From Zoogloeaceae bacterium (GTDB taxonomy: Bacteria > Pseudomonadota > Gammaproteobacteria > Burkholderiales > Rhodocyclaceae), in the NCBI GenBank assembly GCA_015657735.1, contig SSSX01000004.1, forward strand, positions 1-9,954: a DNA stretch of 9,954 bases, given 5' to 3'. The notes below the pieces were generated by a model. That model ran no database searches. It was not told where the DNA came from and worked only from the letters and a program-made list of their open reading frames with translations. Shown here piece after piece: positions 1-6,840 of the stretch. The position numbers were made by a program, and so were the translations under genes. How positions within the stretch are numbered: the first letter of the stretch is position 1; each line of letters begins with the position of its first letter.

Positions 1-1776
1 GCGCAGCGCGGTGAGCACCTGCAGCGCGGCGGCGTGGTCGTGCATCAGCGTGCCTTCGGTGATCTCGACGACCAGTTGCGCGCCGGCAACCCCGGTGCGC
101 GCCAGGATGTCGTCGAGCAGGCGCACCAGGCCGCCGCCGTAGAAGCTGTGGGCCGACATGTTGATGCTGATGCGCCCGGGCAGCAGGCCGGCGCCGTGCC
201 AGGCGGCGATCTGCTCGACGGCCTGGGCCAGCAGCCAGTCGGTCATCGGGCGGATGAGGCCGGTGCGTTCGGCGAGCGGGATGAACTCGCCGGGGCTGAC
301 CATGCCGCGCGCCGGGTGGCGCCAGCGCATCAGCACCTCGGCGCCGACCGGGGCGCCGGTGAGCGCATCGACCTTGGGCTGGAAGTACAGCAGCAGCTGG
401 TCGCCGACGTCGATGGCGCTGCGCAACTGGCGCTCGAGCAGGTGCCGCGAGGCCGCCACGGCGTCGTGGGCGGGGTCGAAGAAGACGACTGGACGGGTGC
501 CGTCGCCGCCGGCCAGGGTGGCGCTGTACATCGCGCAGCGGATCAGTTCGTGGGCCTCGCGGGCGTCCGCCGGGCAGCGGCCGATGCCGATCGCCGGGGC
601 CATCCGCAGCTCCTCGTCGCCGACCGGCAGCGGTGCCGCGACGGTGACCAGCAGCGCGTCGGCAAATTCGCCGAGGCGCTCGCGGGAATGCTCGCCGGGC
701 AGCGACAGCAGGAAGTCGGATTCGTCGTAGCGGCCAAGGTTGGCGCGCAGCAGCAGGTCGGGATCGAAACCGGTGAGCGCCGCCGCGTCGCTGGCCAGAA
801 AGCGCTTGAGACGCTCGCCGAGGGCCTGCAGGGCGACGTCGGCGACGGCCTGGCCGACCAGCAGCGAGAACTTGCGCAGGCCCGACAGCTGGATGAAGAA
901 CAGCGTCAGCGGCAGCGCCTCACCCTGCGCGCCGGCCATTCCGCCGGCCATCAGCTCGGCCATCCGCGAGCGGTTCTTGAGGCCGGTGAGGGGGTCGTAC
1001 CAGGCCAGCTGGCGCACCTGCTCCTCGGCGACGACGCGCTGGGTGATGTCCTGGGTGTAGCCGTAGCCGCCGCCGCCGGCGCCGGCCGGGCTGGGGTAGC
1101 CCACTTCGTGCAGGTGGGTGAAGCTGCCGTCGCGGCCGGTCAGGCGGTAGTCGAGCTGGTAGGGCACGCCGCAGGCGAGGCCGGCGCGGGCGGCCTCGAG
1201 AAGGGCACGGTCCTCGCGGTGCACCCGCGCCATCAGCGCCACCGCCGGACACGGCGGCCGGCCGATGCCGAGGATGGCCCGGTACTGCTCGGAGCAATTC
1301 ACCAGGGTGCCGTCGCCGTCCAGCTCCCAGTCGCCGAGGCAGGCGAGCCGCTGGGTCGTCAGCAGGGTTGCGCGGCTGTCGAGCAGTTGCTGGAAGGTCA
1401 TCGCCGAGCGCAGCAGGTGGCGTACCCGGTGCGGCAGCAGCGGCATGTTGAGCGGCTTGGTGAAAAAGTCGGTGGCGCCGCTGAAGTAGGCTTCGTCGAT
1501 GGATTTCTGGTCGTCGAGGGAAGTCAGCATGACGATCGGCAGGTGCTCGTAGCGCGGGTCGGTGCGCAGGCGGCGGCAGGCTTCGTAGCCGCTCATGCCG
1601 GGCATCACCACATCGAGCAGGATCAGCTGCGGGGCGAAGCCGCCGGCCAGCGCCGCGAAGGCCGCTTCGGCCGATTCGGTGCTGCGCACCACGAAGCCCT
1701 GCCCTCTCAACACCGTCTCGGTGATGATGCGGGTGACCGGTTCGTCGTCGACGACGAGGATGCGCACTTCATTCAC
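1..1776 (-). CDS. Response regulator with REC-PAS-degenerate GGDEF-EAL domains (c-di-GMP phosphodiesterase candidate), 3' end outside window
   Basis: The frame stays open for 592 codons from a GTG at 1776 to the window edge. Residues 1-125 are a receiver: acidic pair near D10/D11, phospho-acceptor D55 in LLDVVMPGMSG, T/S in MLTS, and K near 107 in TKPL. Residues about 143-248 form a PAS domain with a C-terminal cap ending in YTQDIT. A GGDEF domain spans about 256-428 (YDPLTGLKNR at its start), but DESDF stands where GGDEF should be and the usual DxDxFK strand reads IQLSGLRKF, so cyclase activity is unlikely. The EAL domain starts near 442 and shows QPKVD, EVLMRW (an EVL variant), the INMSA asparagine and EITE; the window ends before the expected DDFGTG loop. 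GTG was chosen because GGAGGGG lies six bases upstream and the start overlaps the kinase stop, implying translational coupling. The kinase's Hpt domain is the likely phosphate donor. Inferred role: cytoplasmic, phosphorylation-controlled c-di-GMP hydrolysis. Confidence 0.93.
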   Translation of the reverse strand, partial: MNEVRILVVDDEPVTRIITETVLRGQGFVVRSTESAEAAFAALAGGFAPQLILLDVVMPGMSGYEACRRLRTDPRYEHLPIVMLTSLDDQKSIDEAYFSGATDFFTKPLNMPLLPHRVRHLLRSAMTFQQLLDSRATLLTTQRLACLGDWELDGDGTLVNCSEQYRAILGIGRPPCPAVALMARVHREDRALLEAARAGLACGVPYQLDYRLTGRDGSFTHLHEVGYPSPAGAGGGGYGYTQDITQRVVAEEQVRQLAWYDPLTGLKNRSRMAELMAGGMAGAQGEALPLTLFFIQLSGLRKFSLLVGQAVADVALQALGERLKRFLASDAAALTGFDPDLLLRANLGRYDESDFLLSLPGEHSRERLGEFADALLVTVAAPLPVGDEELRMAPAIGIGRCPADAREAHELIRCAMYSATLAGGDGTRPVVFFDPAHDAVAASRHLLERQLRSAIDVGDQLLLYFQPKVDALTGAPVGAEVLMRWRHPARGMVSPGEFIPLAERTGLIRPMTDWLLAQAVEQIAAWHGAGLLPGRISINMSAHSFYGGGLVRLLDDILARTGVAGAQLVVEITEGTLMHDHAAALQVLTALR

Positions 1777-4528
1777 GCCGGGCCCCTCCGAGCGAATCGA
1801 GCAGCGCCTTGACCTCGACACACAGCGGCCCGAACGCCCCGGCCAGCTCCGGCAGCCGCCCGCGCACCTCGTCCCAGCGGCCATCGCGCGCGGCGGCTTC
1901 GGCGGCCTTGCACAGCGCCGAGAACGGCATGGCGCCGATCGCCGCGCTGGAGCTCTTGAGGTTGTGCAGCATGCGCGCCACCAGCCGCCGGTCGAAATTG
2001 TCGTCGAGCCCGGTCAGCACCGCCATCTGACGGGCGCCTTCGGTGAGGTAGGAGTCGAGCACCGCCGGCATGACCTGATCGGCGCCGTCGCCGAGCGTGG
2101 CGCGCAGGTAGTCCGGATCGAGCACCGGCGGCGGCGCCGCGTCGGCGCCGGCTTGCGCGTCGGCGCCCGCCTCCGGCTCCGGGGCGGACGGTGCCACGCC
2201 GGCGGCGGCCGGCAACCAGCGGGCGAAGGCGGCACCGAGGGCCTCGAAGGTCACCGGCTTGGTGAGGTAGTCGTCCATGCCGGCGGCGAGGCACATCTCG
2301 CGGTCGCCGGCCAGCGCGTTGGCGGTGAGGGCGATCACCAGCTGACGCGGCCGCCCTTCCGCCGCCTCGCGCTGGCGCAGCCGGCGGGTCGCCGTCAGGC
2401 CGTCCATGACCGGCATCTGGACGTCCATCAGCACCACGTCGAAACTCGACCCGGCGAGCACGGCGAGGGCTTCGGCGCCGTTGTCGGCGCTGGCGCAGTG
2501 GCAGCCGAAGCGTTCCAGGATCTCGCCGAGGATCAGCTGGTTGACGTCGTTGTCCTCGACCATCAGCACGCGCAGGCCGCGGCGCAGGCCGTCGGGCCCC
2601 GGCCGGCGCCGCCGCGGGCCGCTGTCGACGCCCCACAGCTGGCCCAGGCCGCGCCACAGCGCGAGGTCGGACAGCGGCTCGTGGACCTCGCCGCCGACCC
2701 ACGCCGGCCGCGCCGGCCGCCGCTCGGCGGGGGGCAGGAAGCTGCGCACGAGCAGCACCGGCACGCCATCCGGCCCCGCCACGCCGGGCCGCGCGGCGGT
2801 CAGGCCGGCGCACAGGCCCTCGTCGACGACGATCGCGTCGGGCCGGTCGGACGCCGCGGTGCCGGCCGCGCGGATCTCGGCGACCATTCCGCCGACGGCG
2901 AGCAGGCCGGCCCAGCGCGTGGCGCGCTCCAGATCGGCGCCGACGACGGCGACGCGCCGTCCCTTGAGCCCGGCCACCCAGGCCGGAATGCGCCGCACCG
3001 GGTCGATCGCCGCCAGCGGCAGGTGCAGGATGAACTCCGCCCCGGCGCCCGGCCGGCTGTCCACGCCGATGCTGCCGCCCATCAGGCGCACCAGATCGCG
3101 GACGATCGCCAGCCCCAGACCGGAGCCGCCAAAGCGGCGGCTGGTGCTGTTGTCGGCCTGGCGGAAGGGGTCGAAGATCTTTTCGCAGGCCGCCGCGGCG
3201 ATGCCGATGCCGCTGTCGCGCACGCGCAGCACCACGCCCCGCGCCGGCCCGGCGCCGTCCAGCCCGCAGTGGATGCGGACCCCGCCGCGGTCGGTGAACT
3301 TGACCGCGTTGCTGAGCAGGTTGTTGAGGATCTGGCGTATCCGGTGGGCGTCGCCGCGGAACAGGTCGGGCAGGTCGGGGGCCAGCTCGCACTGGATGTC
3401 CAGCCCCTTCTTGCGGGCGGTCGGCGCAAACACCGCGACGGTCTCGTCGATCGTCTCGCGCAGGTTGAAGGGCAGCGCCTCGAGTTCGAGGCTGCCGGCC
3501 TCCATCCGCGAGAAGTCGAGGATGTCGTTGAGCAGGTGCAGCAGCAGCGTCGCCGAGGCGCGCTGATTGGCCAGCAGTTCGCGCTGGCGCAGGTCGAGCG
3601 TGCCGGCCTCGAGCAGCTCGGCGACGCCGATGATGCCGTTCATCGGGGTGCGGATTTCGTGGCTCATGTTGGCCAGGAACTGGCTCTTGGCGCGGTTGGC
3701 GCGCTCGGCGGCGTCCTTGGCCAGACGCAATTCGTGGGTGCGGGCTTCGACGGTGTCCTCGAGCAGATCGCGCTGGGCGGCCAGCTCGCGGTCGCGGGTG
3801 GCGAGTTCGGCGAGCATCGCGTTGAAGGCGTCGGCGAGCTGGCCGATCTCGTCGCTGCTGCGTTTGTCGGCACGCAGCGTGAAGTCGCGCGATTCGGACA
3901 CCCGGCGGGCGGTGTCGGTGAGCGATGCGACGGCGCCGGTCATCGAGCGCTGCAGGCGCCGCGCAATGCCGATGGCAAGCAGGAAGGCCAGCGCCAGCGC
4001 CACCCCGAAGGCCGCCAGGCGCAGCCCGACGGCCGCCCAGAAGCTGTCGAGCCGGCTGACGATGGTCAGCGCGCCGATCGCTTCGCCGCCGCTGTACATC
4101 GGCACCACGACCGACAGCGTCGTCCAGTCGAAGCGGGTGACCAGGCCGTCGTCGGCGTGCTGTGCCGGCTCGGGCGGCAGCGGCGCGTTCCAGCCGCGGG
4201 CGACGTAGGTATGGCGGAAGGTGCCGTCCTTCTGGACGAGCCGGGCGGCGACGATGTCGGGGTCGCTCTCGAGGGCGCGGAAGAGGTTGGCGGCGCCGCG
4301 GGCATCCTGGAATTCGAGCACCGCCGACGCATTGAAGGCGACCACGCCGGCCACCGAACGCAGCTTGGCGGCCCGCATGGCGTAGCTGTCGCGCAGCTGG
4401 GCGACGCCGACGATCAGGAAAATGAAGGCCAGCCCGGCCGCCACCGCGATGGCGACGATCCACGCCAGCTGGCGGCGGATCGGCAGGCGCTCGAGGCGCG
4501 CCGTGAGGTCGAAGGAATGACGGCTCAT
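1769..4528 (-). CDS. Membrane hybrid sensor histidine kinase, CHASE8-HAMP-HisKA-HATPase-pseudoREC-REC-Hpt
   Basis: This is a 919-residue kinase. TM1 is about 21-43, a periplasmic segment about 44-166, TM2 about 167-189 and HAMP about 187-240, followed by a coiled region. The segment from AFNASAVLEFQDARGAA through HAMP resembles the N-terminal half of YfiN/DgcN, so the input is called CHASE8-like. HisKA carries H290 in NMSHEIRTPMNG. The ATPase domain has an N box (LNNLLSNAVKFTD), RDSGIGI, FDPFRQ and GGSGLGL. Residues about 523-633 look like a dead receiver with no acidic pair and E617 in place of the lysine. A true receiver follows at about 652-770 (D659, D702, K757), then an Ala/Pro/Asp-rich linker and an Hpt domain with H855 in HNLKSSSAAIGA. 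Expected relay: H290 to D702 to H855 to the regulator's D55. The ATG at 4528 overlaps the yfiR-like stop as ATGA; no strong ribosome site is visible, so translational coupling is likely. A frame extension to 5017 exists but only shadows the upstream gene. Confidence 0.94.
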   Translation of the reverse strand: MSRHSFDLTARLERLPIRRQLAWIVAIAVAAGLAFIFLIVGVAQLRDSYAMRAAKLRSVAGVVAFNASAVLEFQDARGAANLFRALESDPDIVAARLVQKDGTFRHTYVARGWNAPLPPEPAQHADDGLVTRFDWTTLSVVVPMYSGGEAIGALTIVSRLDSFWAAVGLRLAAFGVALALAFLLAIGIARRLQRSMTGAVASLTDTARRVSESRDFTLRADKRSSDEIGQLADAFNAMLAELATRDRELAAQRDLLEDTVEARTHELRLAKDAAERANRAKSQFLANMSHEIRTPMNGIIGVAELLEAGTLDLRQRELLANQRASATLLLHLLNDILDFSRMEAGSLELEALPFNLRETIDETVAVFAPTARKKGLDIQCELAPDLPDLFRGDAHRIRQILNNLLSNAVKFTDRGGVRIHCGLDGAGPARGVVLRVRDSGIGIAAAACEKIFDPFRQADNSTSRRFGGSGLGLAIVRDLVRLMGGSIGVDSRPGAGAEFILHLPLAAIDPVRRIPAWVAGLKGRRVAVVGADLERATRWAGLLAVGGMVAEIRAAGTAASDRPDAIVVDEGLCAGLTAARPGVAGPDGVPVLLVRSFLPPAERRPARPAWVGGEVHEPLSDLALWRGLGQLWGVDSGPRRRRPGPDGLRRGLRVLMVEDNDVNQLILGEILERFGCHCASADNGAEALAVLAGSSFDVVLMDVQMPVMDGLTATRRLRQREAAEGRPRQLVIALTANALAGDREMCLAAGMDDYLTKPVTFEALGAAFARWLPAAAGVAPSAPEPEAGADAQAGADAAPPPVLDPDYLRATLGDGADQVMPAVLDSYLTEGARQMAVLTGLDDNFDRRLVARMLHNLKSSSAAIGAMPFSALCKAAEAAARDGRWDEVRGRLPELAGAFGPLCVEVKALLDSLGGARRE
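1777..1789 (-). promoter_or_regulatory. Strong ribosome binding site for the GTG-started response regulator
   Basis: On the minus strand GGAGGGG (1789-1783) is followed by six bases and then GTG at 1776. The site lies inside the last codons of the kinase gene, where it encodes Gly-Gly-Ala. It decides in favour of the GTG start and, with the 8-bp GTGAATGA overlap of start and stop, supports coupled translation of the kinase and its regulator. Confidence 0.8.
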
Positions 4529-5148
4529 CGCGGCACGCCCACCACGTCGCGCGCCAGACGCAGCATCTGCGGACTGACCTTGAGCCCGGCGCGGTTCAGC
4601 ACGCCGAGGTTCACATCGAAGACCAGCCGGTTGTCCACCCGCAGCAGCGCCACCCCGCCGCCCTGGTGCACAAAGGCGGCGCTCTCGCCGACGGTCAGCA
4701 GCGCCGGCCGGCCGCCGCCGCGGAGCAGGCCATCGAGGCGCTCCTCGTCGCCTTCGGGCACGAACAGCTCCTGGCAGTCGGCCAGCTGGTCGGGCTGGGT
4801 GACCCGCCGGATGCGCAGCTCGCGCCCCAGGATGATGCGTCCTTCGTAGCTCGCCAGCTGGCTGCCGAGGGTGTCGCGGCCGGCCAGGCAGATCGTCGCC
4901 CCGCCGCTGCCGTCGGGCCATTCGACGTATTTGAGGAAATTGACCAGATAGGCCGCGCGCAACTGGGCCTCGGGCGCCACCTCGGCCCACGCCGGCCCGG
5001 CCCCCAGCGCGGCGCACAGGAGCAGCGCCAGCACGATGGCGACGCCCGGCAGCGCGCCCTCCCGCGGCGCGGACGCGCAGGCGCAGGGCTTCGGACGGGG
5101 CGCCGCCGCGGCCATGCCGCGGGCGCGCCGCTGCGGGCGCCGGGTCAT
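4525..5148 (-). CDS. YfiR-family (DUF4154) periplasmic regulator
   Basis: This 207-residue protein has a basic N-terminus, a hydrophobic stretch at about 34-50 and an AWA-E cleavage site near residue 55, so export to the periplasm is expected. The mature part shows the YfiR-family pattern: RAAYLVNFLKYVEWP near 64-78, a short ICLAGRD strand, DCQELFVP near 124-131, LTVGESAAFVHQGGGVALL, and RLVFDVNL...AGLKVSPQMLRLA at the end. C87 and C125 are the only cysteines after the signal peptide. In the known Yfi system, YfiR holds the cyclase YfiN inactive from the periplasm. Here the adjacent coupled gene is a histidine kinase with a YfiN-like input end, so the kinase is the inferred partner. No YfiB-like lipoprotein gene lies nearby in the window. 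The start is uncertain: the ATG at 5148 has only a weak GGAT upstream, and a second ATG at 5115 would remove the long pre-signal extension. Confidence 0.88.
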   Translation of the reverse strand: MTRRPQRRARGMAAAAPRPKPCACASAPREGALPGVAIVLALLLCAALGAGPAWAEVAPEAQLRAAYLVNFLKYVEWPDGSGGATICLAGRDTLGSQLASYEGRIILGRELRIRRVTQPDQLADCQELFVPEGDEERLDGLLRGGGRPALLTVGESAAFVHQGGGVALLRVDNRLVFDVNLGVLNRAGLKVSPQMLRLARDVVGVPR

Positions 5149-5358
5149 CGGGTCACATCCGGGAGGCGATCGGAATCATCCTGTGTTTATCGGTTCGCGC
5201 CCGCGCCTCTTGAGGGCATGCGGCGATGCAGCAGACGGTACCCGGCCCGGCGCCCGCTGTCGATACCTGGCCTACCGGCAGAAACGACCGGCTGACGGCT
5301 TCCGGCGGCCGGCCGGCCGGCGCAGCATGGCGTCCCGAAGAACCAACCGGAGACGCCG
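5149..5358. other. Divergent intergenic region between the YfiR-family gene and the cyclophilin-like gene
   Basis: These 210 bp separate two divergent starts, so promoters for both directions should lie here. The signalling operon has no other upstream space in the window. I see no confident -35/-10 pair, sigma-54 site or riboswitch. A less GC-rich patch around 5176-5200 could hold the leftward promoter, but this is a guess. A GGCCGGCCGGCCGG run near 5307-5320 is a GC-rich palindromic tract that could fold. GGAG at 5349-5352 is the ribosome site of the rightward gene. Confidence 0.5.
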
Positions 5359-5772
5359 ATGCGGATTCGCATTGCCTGGGACTGGGGCGAGGTCTTCGCC
5401 CGCCTCGACGACACCCCCGGCGCCCGCGCGATGCTGGCCGCGCTGCCGATCCGCGCCACCGCCAGCACGCGCGGCGCCGAGGTGTACCTGAGCGCGCCAC
5501 TGCGCCTGCGGCCGGACGGTCCGGCACGGCAGGCGGTCGAAGCGGGCTCGGTGTGCTACTGGCCGGAGGGCGCCTCGATCGCGCTGCCCTTCGGCCCGGC
5601 GCCGGATGCCCGGCGACGGGCGCCGGGCCATGTGCTGGGCCGGCTCGAGGACGATCCGCAGCTGCTCGGGCGGATCAGGACGGGTCACCTGCTGACGGTG
5701 TCGCGAGCGGAGGAGCAGGCTGGCGCGCCCAGTAGCCCGGCGCGGCGTAGACCTTTTTCAGATAATCGGTGA
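5359..5772 (+). CDS. Small cyclophilin-like fold protein (TM1367/PF04126 type)
   Basis: This is a 137-residue soluble protein with no signal peptide or membrane segment. The order MRIRIAWDWGEVFARLDDTPGARAMLAALP, then RGAEVYLSAPL, GSVCYWPEGASIALPFGPAP, and finally HVLGRLEDDPQLLGRIRTG matches the small beta-barrel family typified by TM1367. These proteins share the cyclophilin fold but generally lack the prolyl-isomerase active-site signature, and their function is unknown. The start is supported by GGAG at 5349-5352, six bases upstream of the ATG. The family domain should end near residue 117; the last 20 residues (AGAPSSPARRRPFSDNR and neighbours) look like a non-domain tail. The 3' end overlaps the convergent LysR-type gene by 98 bp. 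It is the only convincing plus-strand gene in the window, and its neighbours give no clue to its role. Confidence 0.82.
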   Translation: MRIRIAWDWGEVFARLDDTPGARAMLAALPIRATASTRGAEVYLSAPLRLRPDGPARQAVEAGSVCYWPEGASIALPFGPAPDARRRAPGHVLGRLEDDPQLLGRIRTGHLLTVSRAEEQAGAPSSPARRRPFSDNR

Positions 5773-6625
5773 AGTGGCGGATCTTGGCCGGCAGGTAGCG
5801 CTGCTGGGGATAGACGGCCTGGATGTCGTAGGCCGGCAGTGCGAAGTCGTCGAGCACGGTGACCAGCTCGCCGCGGGCCAGCTCGCCCTCGATCTCCCAG
5901 GTGGACCGCCAGCCGATGCCGAGGCCCTGTTTCACCCAGTCGTAGAGCAGCTCGCCGTCGTTGCAGCTGAGATCGCCGCCGACCTTCACCGCCACCACCC
6001 GGCCGTCCTTGCGGAACGACCAGCCGCGCTGCTGGCCGCCCTGCAGGTTGAAGGCCAGGCAGTTGTGGCGGGCCAGATCGTCGAGCGATGCCGGCGTGCC
6101 GTGGCGCGCGAAGTAATCCGGCGTGCCACACACCACCCGCCGGTTGGTGGCGAGCCGCACCGCCACGTAGTTCGGATCGGTCACCTCGCCGATGCGGATC
6201 GCCATGTCGTAGCCCTCGCGGACCAGATCGACGACGCTGTCGGTGAGGTTAAACGAGAGCTTCAGGTCGGGGTGCAGGGTCTGGAAGCGCGGGCCGTGCG
6301 GCGCCACGTGACGCCGCCCGAAAGCCGCCGGCGCCGACACCACCAGATGGCCGCGCACCGTGTGGCGACCGGCCCCGATGGCCGCCTCGACCTCGTCGAA
6401 ATCGCGCAGCAGCTGGCGCGCCTGTTCGAGGAAGCGCTCGCCCGGCTCGGTGAGGTGCAGGCCACGCGTCGACCGGTGCATCAGGCGCACGCCGAGGCGC
6501 CCTTCCAGCGCATCGAGGCGGCGCCCCATGACCACCGGCGTGACCCGCTCGACCAGCGCCGCCGACGCGAAGCTGCCCTTCTCGGCGACCAGCACGAAAC
6601 TGCGCAGTTCGGTGTAGCGATCCAT
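5675..6625 (-). CDS. LysR-type transcriptional regulator
   Basis: This 316-residue protein has the LysR N-terminal winged helix-turn-helix at about 1-62 (LRSFVLVAEKGSFASAALVERVTPVVMGRRLDALEGRLGVRLMHRSTRGLHLTEPG, in part), a linker helix, and a two-lobed effector domain from about 90 to 295 (VRGHLVVSAPAAFGRRHVAP; VREGYDMAIRIGE; GLGIGWRSTWEIEGEL). The RSTRGLHLTEPG and YDMAIRIG motifs are typical of the large DmlR/CrgA-like branch. The ATG at 6625 has AGGTGAGG at 6640-6633, seven bases away. The usual divergent target gene is absent: upstream lies pyruvate kinase in the same orientation, separated by a hairpin and a REP-like pair. The regulated gene and effector therefore cannot be named. The C-terminal tail after KKVYAAPGYWAR is Pro/Ala-rich and overlaps the end of the convergent cyclophilin-like gene. 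Confidence 0.94.
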   Translation of the reverse strand: MDRYTELRSFVLVAEKGSFASAALVERVTPVVMGRRLDALEGRLGVRLMHRSTRGLHLTEPGERFLEQARQLLRDFDEVEAAIGAGRHTVRGHLVVSAPAAFGRRHVAPHGPRFQTLHPDLKLSFNLTDSVVDLVREGYDMAIRIGEVTDPNYVAVRLATNRRVVCGTPDYFARHGTPASLDDLARHNCLAFNLQGGQQRGWSFRKDGRVVAVKVGGDLSCNDGELLYDWVKQGLGIGWRSTWEIEGELARGELVTVLDDFALPAYDIQAVYPQQRYLPAKIRHFTDYLKKVYAAPGYWARQPAPPLATPSAGDPS

Positions 6626-6697
6626 CGCCTGTCCTCACCTGGATTGAATCAGGCCCGGCCCCATGCGCCGTAGTCCCCCTCGATCGCCCTCTGTCCC

Positions 6698-6783
6698 GTA
6701 GGGGCGACTTCAGTCGCCCTCAACCGGTTAGACCAAGTCGGTCCCCCCGTTTTTCCTCCGCGGGCGACTGAAGTCGCCCCTAC
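6698..6783. repeat. Inverted pair of GTAG-headed REP-like palindromes (REPIN-like)
   Basis: Two 22-nt units, 6698-6719 and 6762-6783, are perfect reverse complements. Each starts (read inward) with GTAG and carries a hairpin with arms GGGCGAC and GTCGCCC around loop TTCA. The 42-bp spacer contains AACCGGTT and a short GACC/GGTC stem. A conserved GTAG head, a small palindrome and opposed pairing are the hallmarks of REP sequences mobilised by RAYT (TnpA-REP) transposases; no RAYT gene lies in the window. The pair sits between pyruvate kinase and the LysR-type gene, both read leftward, and could also fold in the transcript as one long stem. Confidence 0.85.
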
Positions 6784-6800
6784 GCGGGGGGGCGCGAGGA

Positions 6801-6834
6801 GGTGGCTTGTCACCGCAAACGGTGACAAGCCACC
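6801..6834 (-). terminator. Strong stem-loop just past the pyruvate kinase stop
   Basis: GGTGGCTTGTCACCG (6801-6815) and CGGTGACAAGCCACC (6820-6834) form a perfect 15-bp stem with a four-base loop. It starts seven bases after the pyruvate kinase stop codon on the minus strand. No T-run follows on that strand, so it is not a classical intrinsic terminator; it may stabilise the mRNA 3' end or help termination in other ways. Its stem sequence differs from the adjacent REP-like units. Confidence 0.6.
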
Positions 6835-6840
6835 CACGGC

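Noticed and set aside
34..1812. 592-codon open frame on the plus strand opposite the response regulator
   Set aside because: It is rich in Gly, Ala, Gln and Arg with no domain. The minus strand encodes clear REC, PAS, GGDEF-like and EAL domains in register, so this is a GC-rich shadow.
1595..4849. 1084-codon open frame on the plus strand opposite the kinase and YfiR-family genes
   Set aside because: It is unusually long but low in complexity, crosses two real gene boundaries, and shows no recognisable motif. The minus-strand kinase is certain. Third-position GC bias explains the absence of stops.
4529..5017. N-terminal extension of the kinase frame
   Set aside because: The extension overlaps the YfiR-family coding region in another frame and is a low-complexity Arg/Ala/Gly stretch. 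The ATGA overlap at 4528 and the membrane segment that follows it mark the start.
5004..5025. Possible lipobox (LLLC) in the YfiR-family signal peptide
   Set aside because: A small residue is needed just before the cysteine, but leucine is there. A normal AWA cleavage site follows, so a soluble periplasmic protein is more likely.
6670..6689. A third, partial REP-like unit (GTAG followed by TCGCCC)
   Set aside because: The head and tail match by eye, but the middle lacks the palindrome, so chance in GC-rich DNA is a sufficient explanation.
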